Source of the DNA: Comamonadaceae bacterium
GTDB lineage: Bacteria > Pseudomonadota > Gammaproteobacteria > Burkholderiales > Burkholderiaceae_C
Direction of reading: 5' to 3'
Assembly: GCA_021286965.1 (NCBI GenBank)
Contig: JAJTBK010000105.1
Span: 1 to 7,963, forward strand
DNA: 7,963 nt
Below, in pieces: positions 1 to 6,681 of the stretch. Each line of letters begins with the position of its first letter. The stretch's first letter is position 1. Position numbers and translations under genes: made by a program. The notes beneath the pieces were generated by a model. It was not told where the DNA came from. It searched no databases and saw only the letters and a list, made by a program, of their open reading frames with translations.

Positions 1-1417
1 CACCGACGACGCCTACAGCTTTTTGAGCGAGCGCTCGGCCTTTCGCGTGCCCAACATGTTCCTGCCGCCGTTTGCGCACAACCACGGCAACTACATCGTC
101 AGCCTGGGCGCGGTCACCAAGTGGCTGGGCGAACAGGCCGAGGCCCTCGGCGTGGAAATCTTCCCCGGCTTCACCGCCGCCGAAGTGCTCTACAACGACG
201 ACGGTTCCGTCAAGGCCGTGGCCACCGGCAATCTGGGCATCGGCAAGGGCGCCGAGCCCACCGACAGCTTCCAGCTCGGCATGGAGCTTTTGGGCAAGTA
301 CACCATCTTTGCCGAAGGCGCGCGCGGCCACCTGGGCAAGCAGGTCATCGCCAAATACCGCCTGGATGAGGGGCGCGATCCGCAGAGCTTTGGCATCGGC
401 ATCAAGGAACTGTGGGAAATCGACCCGAAGAAGCACCAGCCGGGCTTCGTCCTGCACACCGCCGGCTGGCCCATGGAAAGCGACACCTACGGCGGCGCCT
501 TCCTCTACCACCTCGACGGCAACAAGGTGGCGCTGGGCTTCGTCACCGGGCTGAACTACACCAACCCATTCTTAAGCCCGTTCGAGGAATTCCAGCGCTG
601 GAAGACGCACCCGAACATCCGCTACTACTTCGAGAACGACAAAGGCGAAGTGACCGCCAAGCGCCTGTCCTACGGCGCACGCGCCATCAACGCCAGCGGC
701 CTGAACTCCCTGCCCAAGACCGTGTTCCCGGGCGGCGCGCTCATTGGCTGCGACGCGGGCTACCTGAACGTCAGCCGCATCAAGGGCAGCCACTCGGCCA
801 TCAAGACCGGCATGTTGGCGGGCGAAGCCGCCTTCGAGGCCGTGACTGCCGGCCGCCAGCACGACGAACTGAGCGCCTACCCCAAGGCGTTCGAGGAAAG
901 CTGGCTCTACACCGAGCTGAACAAGGACCGCAACTTCAAGAACTGGTTCAAGTACGGCCTCACGGTGGGCACGGTGATGAACGGCTTCGAGCAATTCGTG
1001 CTGCGCGGCCACATGCCCTGGACGCTGCACCGCACCAAGGCCGACCACGAGTACTTGAAGCCTGCCAGCGAATGCAAGCCCATCGCCTACCCAAAGCCCG
1101 ATGGCAAGCTGACGTTTGACCGCCTCTCCAGCGTCTTCATCAGCAACACCAACCACGCCGAAGACCAGCCCGCGCACCTGACGCTGAAGAACGCCAGCGT
1201 GCCGGTGCAGATCAACCTGGCCAAGTACGCCGGCCCCGAGGCCCGCTACTGCCCGGCCGGGGTGTACGAATTTGTGGGCGAAGGCAGCGACAAGCGCCTG
1301 CAGATCAACGCGCAGAACTGCGTGCACTGCAAGACCTGCGACATCAAGGACCCCACGCAGAACATCGTGTGGGTCACGCCCGAGGGCGGCGGCGGGCCGA
1401 ACTACTCGGGCATGTAA
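1..1417 (+). CDS. Electron transfer flavoprotein:ubiquinone oxidoreductase (ETF-QO), 5' end missing
   Basis: Seen: an open frame enters at base 2 (T-D-D-A-Y-S-F) and runs 471 residues to TAA at 1415-1417. Bacterial ETF-QO is about 550 residues, so roughly the first 80-90, including the N-terminal FAD dinucleotide-binding motif, lie upstream of the window. The TTG at 23 is internal and is not the start. The N-terminal part here matches the FAD/quinone domain (HNHGNYIVSLG at about 78-110). The second flavin-contacting segment, GCDAGYLNVSRIKGSHSA, follows at about 749-802. The C-terminus holds the single 4Fe-4S cluster, with cysteine codons at 1250, 1319, 1328 and 1337 (C-P-A-G, then C-V-H-C-K-T-C), and ends in the family-typical TPEGGGGPNY segment. 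Known for the family: it sits on the inner membrane and passes electrons from reduced ETF (beta-oxidation and amino-acid dehydrogenases) to ubiquinone. All visible cofactor residues are intact and no frameshift is seen. FixC-type proteins are a related alternative but lack this exact ferredoxin-like tail. Confidence 0.96.
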   Translation, partial: TDDAYSFLSERSAFRVPNMFLPPFAHNHGNYIVSLGAVTKWLGEQAEALGVEIFPGFTAAEVLYNDDGSVKAVATGNLGIGKGAEPTDSFQLGMELLGKYTIFAEGARGHLGKQVIAKYRLDEGRDPQSFGIGIKELWEIDPKKHQPGFVLHTAGWPMESDTYGGAFLYHLDGNKVALGFVTGLNYTNPFLSPFEEFQRWKTHPNIRYYFENDKGEVTAKRLSYGARAINASGLNSLPKTVFPGGALIGCDAGYLNVSRIKGSHSAIKTGMLAGEAAFEAVTAGRQHDELSAYPKAFEESWLYTELNKDRNFKNWFKYGLTVGTVMNGFEQFVLRGHMPWTLHRTKADHEYLKPASECKPIAYPKPDGKLTFDRLSSVFISNTNHAEDQPAHLTLKNASVPVQINLAKYAGPEARYCPAGVYEFVGEGSDKRLQINAQNCVHCKTCDIKDPTQNIVWVTPEGGGGPNYSGM

Positions 1418-1427
1418 AACCCGAAAC

Positions 1428-1482
1428 GCTATAAATTAAATAGCTGGTGGCGCTTTCCCTATAAGGGCTGGCGCCATTTTTT
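1428..1482 (+). terminator. Intrinsic terminator between convergent genes, repeat-like
   Basis: A stem of TGGCGC (1448-1453) with GCGCCA (1471-1476) encloses a second short stem, CCCT (1457-1460) with AGGG (1464-1467). Six T (1477-1482) follow, which is the classic Rho-independent layout for the plus-strand ETF-QO gene. Just upstream, GCTAT (1428-1432) pairs with ATAGC (1440-1444) across an A/T-rich loop. Read on the minus strand, that loop supplies a T-rich stretch (TTTAATTT) after the main hairpin, so the element could also end the operon arriving from the other side. It fills nearly the whole 67-base gap between the two stop codons. Confidence 0.8.
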
Positions 1483-1484
1483 AT

Positions 1485-2741
1485 CTAAAAATAATGCCTC
1501 GCGATCAGCTCCCAACGGGCTGCCCAAGGCCATGCACCAAAGTGACTCAAGGCCGCGCCATGGTTGCGCTGCCATTGCAGCGCCATATCCAGCCGCCGTC
1601 CCCGGTGGCGCAGTTCAAGCCAACAGCGGTGGCTGGCGTCGTCAAGGTCAAACTGGCATATGCCGTTCAAATCCAGGTCGGGGCGCACGGCATCCTTCCA
1701 GGCGGCGTGCAGGAACAGCCCGTGCCGGGTGGCAGGCTCCAGGGCGTTGACCGCCCAGGCCCGGTACTGCCCATACACCGGCAGGGGCATGGCACGCAGG
1801 GCCTGCCAACCGCGCCGTCCAGGGGCTGCGCCGTTGTAGTGCAGCTCTGCCGTCAGTGTCAGTTGGTTGGCTCTGGTGTGCCTGGCGCCTGCGGCCAGCC
1901 GGTGGTGCCACTGTTCAGGGCCCACCAGGCCCAGCGCCTGCTGCAACTGCGTGGGCGAGGCGCCGCCCGACCACTCCAGGTAGGCTACCGTGGCCTGGCC
2001 CAGCAGGCCCGAGAGGTTCAACCCCCACTGCGCGCCCTGCCCCTGGCGCAAGTGCAACAGCCCCTGCGCGCTGATCGACTCCCCCCAGCGTGGCGCATAG
2101 GCCAACAGCGCACGGTTCAGGTGGTTGGTGGCGCCCCAATCGAGGTTCCATCCGCCAGGCGCAGGCTTGTCCATCGCCAAGCGGGGCGAGAAGGCGAGCT
2201 GCCACACACCGTTGGTACTGTGGTGCTGCAGGTGCAGCATGGCACTGCCCTGGCGGTTCTCGCGCAGGCTGGCGGGGTCCATGGACACTTCCGACCGGAT
2301 CGATCCATCGCGGAAAAAATCGGTCGGGTTGTAGCCCAGGGCGACACCCTGGCGCAGCCGGATGCGGCCAGCCTCCAGCACTAAATTCTGCGTCGGGGTA
2401 TAGCCCAGGACGGCATCCTTCAAGGTATGGATGGTGTGCTCCTGCACCAGCGCGGGGCGTGAGCGCATGTCCAGGCGACCCGCTGCGCGCACATGCCAGG
2501 GGCCGCTGGTAGCGGGCTCCAGCCGCCAATCAAGGCTGAGGCGGCCGTCGTCTTGGGCCATGCCCGCAGCCTGGGGCCGGGCCCGTCCCGCTGCGACCTC
2601 GGCGTAGGCCTGCCAGGGGCGTTGTTCCGTGGTGCTGGAGGGGGTGTCGTCGGCCAGCCGCAGGGCGTCGGCCTCTACATCACTTGCCAGGGCGGATGTG
2701 CCCCACAGCAGGCACAGGGCAATGAGAGGCCAGCGCATCAT
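1485..2741 (-). CDS. Predicted outer-membrane beta-barrel protein of the ABC/LolA-like operon, unassigned family
   Basis: A 418-residue product and last gene of the four-gene operon. I do not recognise a named family. Seen: a Sec-type signal peptide, M-M-R-W then a hydrophobic core, with likely cleavage after ALA at residue 19. There is no lipobox, since Cys10 sits in the core behind a Leu. The mature part shows many short alternating polar/hydrophobic stretches rich in W, L, R and G, and the chain ends in phenylalanine (WELIARHYF), as expected of a BAM-recognised barrel. A conserved-looking motif, GYNPTDFFRDGSIRSEV, lies at residues 136-152. Cys362 and Cys373 could form a disulfide. Start choice: the ATG at 2741 overlaps the stop of the preceding gene as ATGA (2738-2741). 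The frame stays open further upstream but would lie wholly inside that gene and lose the signal peptide. No clear Shine-Dalgarno precedes this ATG, so translation probably depends on coupling. Inference: the outer-membrane end of a trans-envelope pathway. A porin or an alginate-export-like barrel is an alternative. Confidence 0.78.
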   Translation of the reverse strand: MMRWPLIALCLLWGTSALASDVEADALRLADDTPSSTTEQRPWQAYAEVAAGRARPQAAGMAQDDGRLSLDWRLEPATSGPWHVRAAGRLDMRSRPALVQEHTIHTLKDAVLGYTPTQNLVLEAGRIRLRQGVALGYNPTDFFRDGSIRSEVSMDPASLRENRQGSAMLHLQHHSTNGVWQLAFSPRLAMDKPAPGGWNLDWGATNHLNRALLAYAPRWGESISAQGLLHLRQGQGAQWGLNLSGLLGQATVAYLEWSGGASPTQLQQALGLVGPEQWHHRLAAGARHTRANQLTLTAELHYNGAAPGRRGWQALRAMPLPVYGQYRAWAVNALEPATRHGLFLHAAWKDAVRPDLDLNGICQFDLDDASHRCWLELRHRGRRLDMALQWQRNHGAALSHFGAWPWAARWELIARHYF

Positions 2742-3526
2742 TCGGGGCGCCAGTGGGGCAGGTAGTCGCGCTGCAGCCAGGCTTGCGGCACATCGCGGCG
2801 CTCCCATTGTGAGTAGCGCATCACGGTGACCCAGCTGGGATCCAGGCCGTCGATGATCACGGTTTCCGTGGGGCGCTCGGTGCCAAAGGCGTTTTCGTAG
2901 CGCCGGTAATACGCCGTTTTGAGCAGGTTGCCGGTGTCGGCATAGAAGCGTGCCTTGACGGGCCGGTGGTTGCTGGCATCGACCCACATCTCGATGCGTG
3001 GGTAGTTGGCGTCGGGGCCCTGGGCTTCGAGCATGAGTTTCAGGCACAGGCGTGGCTTACGGTCACCGTCCTGCGTGGTTTCTTCCGCCGCACTGGCGGC
3101 ACGGTAGTCGCGCGCAAAGTTGGTGGTGACCACGTCACCGTTGGATGCCTGGCCCAGCAGGCGCTGCTGGGGTGACAGGCGGATGCTGCCCTGGCTGGCA
3201 GGGTCGTAGAACCACAGATCCTTGCCGTTGTAGAGGATGAGCTTGCCCACGTCGCGTGCTGGGGCCAGGTAGCGCACCAGGCTGCGGAACTGCCCGCCCG
3301 CTGTATCGGGCCGTGAGTACACGGCGAGCTGGCTGCTGTCGGTCTGCCGCCCCTGGCGGTACTCCACCAGGGTGTTGACCAATCCGAAGGAAAAATCCGG
3401 GTTGCGGATCGCATCGCTGGCCGCCAGAACGGCCTGGGGATCGGGACCGGCCCAGGCCTTGTGGTGCCATGGGACCAGTGCTGCCAGTGCTGTCAGAGGG
3501 AGGGCAAGAAGAGAACGTCGTTGCAT
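2738..3526 (-). CDS. LolA-like periplasmic protein (outer membrane lipoprotein-sorting protein family)
   Basis: A 262-residue product. Seen: the signal peptide begins with a twin arginine (MQRRSLLALPL), has a hydrophobic stretch to about residue 20, a basic HHK, then AWA at 24-26 as the likely cleavage site. The body carries signatures of the LolA_like group annotated as outer membrane lipoprotein-sorting protein. These are LILYNGKDLWFYDPA (96-110), RLSPQQRLLGQASNGDVVTTNFARDY (116-141, corresponding to the family's GSD-type segment), and WVDASNHRPVKARFY (181-195). Known: these proteins have a LolA/LolB-type half-barrel that binds acyl chains, and they often sit beside FtsX-type or RND transporters. 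They differ from true LolA, and no cargo is established here. The start at 3526 has AAGG (3533-3536) six bases upstream. The gene lies 23 bases after the permease stop and overlaps the next gene by four bases. It probably carries a lipid or lipoprotein between permease and barrel (inference). Confidence 0.86.
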   Translation of the reverse strand: MQRRSLLALPLTALAALVPWHHKAWAGPDPQAVLAASDAIRNPDFSFGLVNTLVEYRQGRQTDSSQLAVYSRPDTAGGQFRSLVRYLAPARDVGKLILYNGKDLWFYDPASQGSIRLSPQQRLLGQASNGDVVTTNFARDYRAASAAEETTQDGDRKPRLCLKLMLEAQGPDANYPRIEMWVDASNHRPVKARFYADTGNLLKTAYYRRYENAFGTERPTETVIIDGLDPSWVTVMRYSQWERRDVPQAWLQRDYLPHWRPE

Positions 3527-3549
3527 GGTGGGCCTTGATGTGACGGGTT

Positions 3550-4947
3550 TCAGGCGTGGCGCAGTGCATCCACGATGTCCATGCGCGCGGCGCGCCGTGC
3601 GGGCCACCAGGCCGAGGCCAGGGTGACCGCCAGCAGGCCCACGATGCTGCCTGCCAGCAATGGCAGGTCTTGCCACACCCGCACCAGCACCAGGTAGGCG
3701 TAGGAATAACCTGGGGGTGTCCACGTCCAGCCGCTGTGGTTGATGGCCCAGGCCACCACGGCCGTGGCCAGCAGGCCCAGCACCGTGCCCGCCGCGCCCA
3801 ACAGCAGGGCTTCGCACAGGAACAGGCGGCGGATACCGCTGCAGCGCTGGCCCATGGCACGCAGGGTGCCAATCTCCACCGTGCGCTCCACCACCGCCGT
3901 GCCCATGGTGTTGGCAATGGTGAACAGCACGATCACAGCAATCAGCAGTGCGATGAAGCCGAACATGGATGCCATGAACTCATCCGTCTGGCCGAACATC
4001 GGATTCAGCGTGCGGAAGTCCAGCACCTCCAGCGCTTGCGCGGCAAACTGCTGGCCCAGCAGTGCCTCCAGCCGGGCACGTGCCGCAGGCAACTGGGCGG
4101 TGTGGTGCAGTTGCACCACGATGGAGGTGACCTCGGGCGCTTGCGTGCCGTAGAGCAGGCGCTGGGCCTGGGGCAGGTGCATGGCGAGGTAGATATCGTC
4201 AATGGCCTTGACGCCCAGGTTGACTGCCTTGATGGCTTGCAGGCTCGCCACGTTGGGTGCCCCTCGGGCGGTGGCCACCAGCATCTCGATGCGCTGTGCA
4301 GACGGCTCGGGCGGTGTGGATCGCTCCAGGGCCGACAGGGCGGCCACGTCGTCGGGCACGGCGGCGGCGTCTGCGGCCTGGTGGGTGGCAGGGGAGCGTG
4401 CGTTTTCGCAGTCTGGCACCTGGAGCGCAGCGCACAGTTGCAGCTTGCGGGCCACGCCGGTGCCGATGACGGCGGCGTTGGCTGCCGTGCCTTCCAGTGC
4501 CAGGGGCTGGGCGTAGCTGACCATTTCGTAGTCGTTCCATTGCATCAGGCGGTTGTATTCCTGTGCCACCAGGCCGTTGGCCAGCACCGAGCGCGTGTGG
4601 CCCGACTCCATGTGTCCCGCAATGCCGCCCAGTTGCAGCGTCGGCGTCACCACGCGCAGCAGGGGCGCCAGTTCGGGGGCGCTGGCGATGGCATCCATGA
4701 TGCGCTGGTAACCCGCAATGCCATAGGCCGACGGGTTGTCGCCCCCATCCACAAAATAGCCGCGCCGCTGTACCTGCAGGTGGCCGCTGAACTGGACGAA
4801 GCCGGTCTCCATGCCATACAGGATGTTGGAACGGTAGCCGCCAAACAGCAGGATGGCGGTGAGCCCCACCACCATGGCCAGCAGGGTGGCCAAGGAGCGG
4901 CGGCGGTTGCGCAGCAGGTTGCGCAGGGCGAGCATCCAGAGGTTCAT
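3550..4947 (-). CDS. ABC transporter permease, FtsX/MacB (LolC/E-like) type
   Basis: A 465-residue inner-membrane subunit. Seen: a basic N-terminus (MNLWMLALRNLLRNRRRS) then TM1 at about 20-37. A large periplasmic domain spans about 40-325. Three further helices follow at about 328-350, 378-402 and 428-448. The FtsX-family cytoplasmic segment ERTVEIGTLRAMGQR (354-368) precedes TM3, and the tail WPARRAARMDIVDALRHA closes the protein, both hallmarks of the MacB/LolCDE superfamily. Within the periplasmic domain, an Ala/Pro-rich stretch at 181-218 follows Cys172 and Cys180, which could be disulfide-linked. Known: these transporters work by mechanotransmission, with ATP hydrolysis driving movement of the periplasmic domain rather than moving substrate through a channel. 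Only one permease is encoded here, so a homodimer like MacB is likelier than a LolC-LolE heterodimer. The ATG at 4947 overlaps the ATPase stop (ATGA, 4944-4947) and has a perfect GGAGGT six bases upstream. Confidence 0.93.
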   Translation of the reverse strand: MNLWMLALRNLLRNRRRSLATLLAMVVGLTAILLFGGYRSNILYGMETGFVQFSGHLQVQRRGYFVDGGDNPSAYGIAGYQRIMDAIASAPELAPLLRVVTPTLQLGGIAGHMESGHTRSVLANGLVAQEYNRLMQWNDYEMVSYAQPLALEGTAANAAVIGTGVARKLQLCAALQVPDCENARSPATHQAADAAAVPDDVAALSALERSTPPEPSAQRIEMLVATARGAPNVASLQAIKAVNLGVKAIDDIYLAMHLPQAQRLLYGTQAPEVTSIVVQLHHTAQLPAARARLEALLGQQFAAQALEVLDFRTLNPMFGQTDEFMASMFGFIALLIAVIVLFTIANTMGTAVVERTVEIGTLRAMGQRCSGIRRLFLCEALLLGAAGTVLGLLATAVVAWAINHSGWTWTPPGYSYAYLVLVRVWQDLPLLAGSIVGLLAVTLASAWWPARRAARMDIVDALRHA

Positions 4948-5651
4948 GCGGCCACCTCCGTGCGGTTGCCCTGGTGCTCTATGGCTTCGATGCGGCCGTC
5001 GCGGATGCGCACCACGTCGTCGGCCTGGGCCAGCACCATGGGATCGTGGGACGAGAACACAAAGCTGGCGCCGCGTGCGCGCTGCAGGCGGCGCATCAGG
5101 GCAATGATCTCGGCACCGGTCTGACTGTCGAGATTGGCAGTGGGCTCGTCGGCCAGCACCAGCGCGGGCTCGGTGGCCAGGGCCCGGGCAATGGCCACGC
5201 GCTGGCGCTGCCCGCCCGAGAGTTGCCCTGGGCGGTTGCCTGCGCGGTCTGCCAGGCCCACGGCGTCGAGCAGCGCGCGCACCCGCTCTTTGCGCTGGGC
5301 GGACGGCACAGCGGCCAGCACCAGCGGGTATTCCACATTCTCAAAGGCGGTCAGCACCGGCAGCAGGTTGAAGTTCTGGAACACGAACCCGATGCGCCGT
5401 GCGCGAAAGTCCGACAGCGCATCGTCCGCCATGGCCTGCACGGCCTGGCCATCCACCTGGATTTCGCCTGTATCGGGCCGGTCGATGCAGCCCATCATGT
5501 TGAGCAGCGTGGTCTTGCCGCTGCCGGAGGGGCCGCACAGCACGGTGAAGCGGCCGGGCCGGATGTCGATATTCACTGCGCTCAGGGCGGGCACGGTCAC
5601 GGTGTCCAGCCGGTAGGTCTTGCCGACGTTGCGTAAACTCACTGGGTACAT
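4944..5651 (-). CDS. ABC transporter ATP-binding protein, LolD/MacB type
   Basis: A 235-residue cytoplasmic nucleotide-binding subunit and first gene of the operon. Seen in order: Walker A GPSGSGKTT at 40-48, Q-loop FVFQNFNLLP with Gln92, signature LSGGQRQR at 144-151, Walker B LVLADEP at 164-170 with Glu169 as catalytic base, D-loop NLDS at 173-176, and H-loop His202 in SSHD. All ATPase residues are present, so it should be active. The NFNLLP and ADEPTANLDS forms are typical of the LolD/MacB/FtsE superfamily that pairs with FtsX-type permeases. Start: the ATG at 5651 has AAGGGAG (5657-5663) five bases upstream. The frame stays open for 38 more codons but offers no better start, and the family begins near this Met. 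Inference: it powers the permease encoded next. It is not chromosomal LolD, which sits with LolC/LolE and lacks this downstream partner pair. Confidence 0.95.
   Translation of the reverse strand: MYPVSLRNVGKTYRLDTVTVPALSAVNIDIRPGRFTVLCGPSGSGKTTLLNMMGCIDRPDTGEIQVDGQAVQAMADDALSDFRARRIGFVFQNFNLLPVLTAFENVEYPLVLAAVPSAQRKERVRALLDAVGLADRAGNRPGQLSGGQRQRVAIARALATEPALVLADEPTANLDSQTGAEIIALMRRLQRARGASFVFSSHDPMVLAQADDVVRIRDGRIEAIEHQGNRTEVAA
4954..4959 (-). promoter_or_regulatory. Shine-Dalgarno of the permease gene
   Basis: GGAGGT on the minus strand, six bases before the ATG at 4947 and embedded in the last codons of the ATPase gene. It is a full consensus match, in contrast with the barrel gene at the operon's end, which has no recognisable site. 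Confidence 0.8.
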
Positions 5652-5656
5652 GCAGA

Positions 5657-5663
5657 CTCCCTT
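5657..5663 (-). promoter_or_regulatory. Shine-Dalgarno of the ATPase gene, fixing its start
   Basis: AAGGGAG on the minus strand, five bases before the ATG at 5651. It decides the start against longer in-frame readings into the spacer. Confidence 0.75.
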
Positions 5664-5782
5664 GTTGATGCATGGCGTCCATCGTAAGAAGCCCACCCAG
5701 GGCGTGTATGGAATGATTGCGACATAGCCGCCTGCGGCACCTCCGCCGTACCACCATTTGCGCAAAGTGCCCGCCTGGCCCC

Positions 5783-5787
5783 GGGAG
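5783..5787 (+). promoter_or_regulatory. Shine-Dalgarno of the AraC-type gene, fixing its start
   Basis: GGGAG six bases before the ATG at 5794. It supports this start over the in-frame TTG at 5758, which lies inside the TTTGCGCAAA palindrome and has no ribosome-binding site. Confidence 0.65.
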
Positions 5788-5793
5788 CCCGGT

Positions 5794-6681
5794 ATGTCCT
5801 ATAGCGATGCGCGCTCTGAACTGTGGCTGCCGCGCACCGCCCTGGCTTCCTGCGTGCGCGGGGTGGTAGCGCGCGATACGCGGTCTGAGGCATTGCAAGA
5901 GCCGCAGCGCTACAACCGGTTGCCGGCAGTTCCGACCTGTACCCTGCTGTGGTACTTGCAGGGCGAATGCCATCTGCTGGCGCCCGATGCACCGGCGCAG
6001 CCCCACAGCCCACGCACACCCATTGCTTCTGCCACCTTGTGCGGCCCTTTCACCCGGCCCACCATCAGCTGGAACCCCGGCCCCATGCACGCTTTCTCGG
6101 TACTGCTCATGCCCGATGCGCTGGCGCACATGACGGGCCTGGATACCACTGCGCTGCTGGATCGGATTGTTCCGGTGCGAGAAGTCTTCGATGCCGAATG
6201 GCAGGCAATGTTTGCCCAGGTGGCGCAGGCAGCCGACGACGAGCAGCGTGTGGCCCTGGTCGAGTCCTTTTTGCTGCCGCGCTGGCAGCAATCGCGGCCT
6301 GCGTCGGCGCTGCACAGCCACATGCTGACCGACTGGTCGCGCAGCGTGGCCCTGCGCGCCGCCAGCTCAGGCCTGGGCCGCAGCCTGCGCCAGGCCGAGC
6401 GCCGCATCAAGCAATGGACCGGGCAAACGCAGCGCAACCTGCATGGGCTGGGCCGCTCGGAGCGCGCCTTCTTTGAGGGCGCACAGGCGCACCAGGACGG
6501 CGCTGTGCGCTGGGGGGACATTGCCGATGCCAGCGGCTATGCCGACCAGGCCCACATGTGCCGCGAGTCCCGGCGCATCACAGGCTACGCGCCGGGCGAG
6601 CTGTACCGCCTGATGCAGAGCGATGAGAGTTTCTGGGCCTACCGGCTGTGGGCTTTTGGAGTGGGGGTTTTGCTGGAGTAA
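5794..6681 (+). CDS. AraC/XylS-family transcriptional regulator
   Basis: A 295-residue product from the ATG at 5794. Seen: the C-terminal 100 residues fit the double helix-turn-helix DNA-binding domain. The first HTH is around LGRSLRQAERRIKQWTG (194-210), a linker follows, and the second HTH is WGDIADASGYADQAHMCRES (240-259). RRITGYAPGELYRLM (260-274) comes next and corresponds to the family's G-x-x-P-x-x-Y-R ending. The N-terminal 170 residues would form the ligand-sensing domain, with a beta-rich portion (PTCTLLWYLQGECHLL, SATLCGPFTRPTISW) typical of AraC cupin-like sensors. No effector can be deduced. Known: family members are usually activators that bind direct repeats near promoters. The gene is divergent from the ABC/LolA-like operon, so control of that operon is the simplest hypothesis. 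Control of the convergent lyase gene is possible but less natural. Confidence 0.92.
   Translation: MSYSDARSELWLPRTALASCVRGVVARDTRSEALQEPQRYNRLPAVPTCTLLWYLQGECHLLAPDAPAQPHSPRTPIASATLCGPFTRPTISWNPGPMHAFSVLLMPDALAHMTGLDTTALLDRIVPVREVFDAEWQAMFAQVAQAADDEQRVALVESFLLPRWQQSRPASALHSHMLTDWSRSVALRAASSGLGRSLRQAERRIKQWTGQTQRNLHGLGRSERAFFEGAQAHQDGAVRWGDIADASGYADQAHMCRESRRITGYAPGELYRLMQSDESFWAYRLWAFGVGVLLE

Larger units (their letters stand above)
5652..5793. promoter_or_regulatory. Divergent promoter/operator region between ABC operon and AraC-type regulator
   Basis: This 142-base spacer must carry the promoters for both the operon (minus) and the regulator (plus). Seen: a perfect 10-bp palindrome TTTGCGCAAA at 5757-5766 and a short inverted repeat GCCGC-CT-GCGGC at 5727-5738. 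I could not assign convincing -35/-10 pairs on either strand. The best minus-strand -10-like hexamer, TACGAT, lies near 5672-5677 without a good -35. Binding by the adjacent regulator is inferred from the divergent layout only. Confidence 0.45.

Noticed and set aside
572..1327. 251-residue minus-strand open frame inside ETF-QO
   Set aside because: Antisense to a conserved enzyme and dominated by V, A, G, L and H; no family resemblance.
1494..2384. 296-residue plus-strand open frame opposite the barrel gene
   Set aside because: Low-complexity composition with no signal or motifs. The opposite strand has a signal peptide, an operon overlap and a barrel-type C-terminus.
2709..2715. Possible lipoprotein signal (Cys10) in the barrel protein
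   Set aside because: The residue before the cysteine is Leu, not Gly/Ala/Ser, and it sits in the middle of the hydrophobic core. An ordinary signal peptidase I site follows at residue 19.
2742..3047. 102-codon upstream extension of the barrel gene
   Set aside because: It lies entirely within the LolA-like gene in another frame, reads as arginine/proline-rich shadow, and would bury the signal peptide.
3556..5124. 522-residue plus-strand open frame opposite the permease and ATPase
   Set aside because: Its product is rich in H, Q, G and A with no domain features. It is the antisense shadow expected in GC-rich DNA, while the minus strand encodes clear FtsX and ABC motifs.
5758..5793. TTG at 5758 as an earlier start for the AraC-type gene
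   Set aside because: No ribosome-binding site precedes it, and the ATG at 5794 has GGGAG at a good distance. The extra 12 residues add no family-like sequence.
5341..6321. 326-residue minus-strand open frame across the ATPase, spacer and AraC-type gene
   Set aside because: It crosses two real genes in wrong frames and has an R/H/Q-rich composition without motifs.
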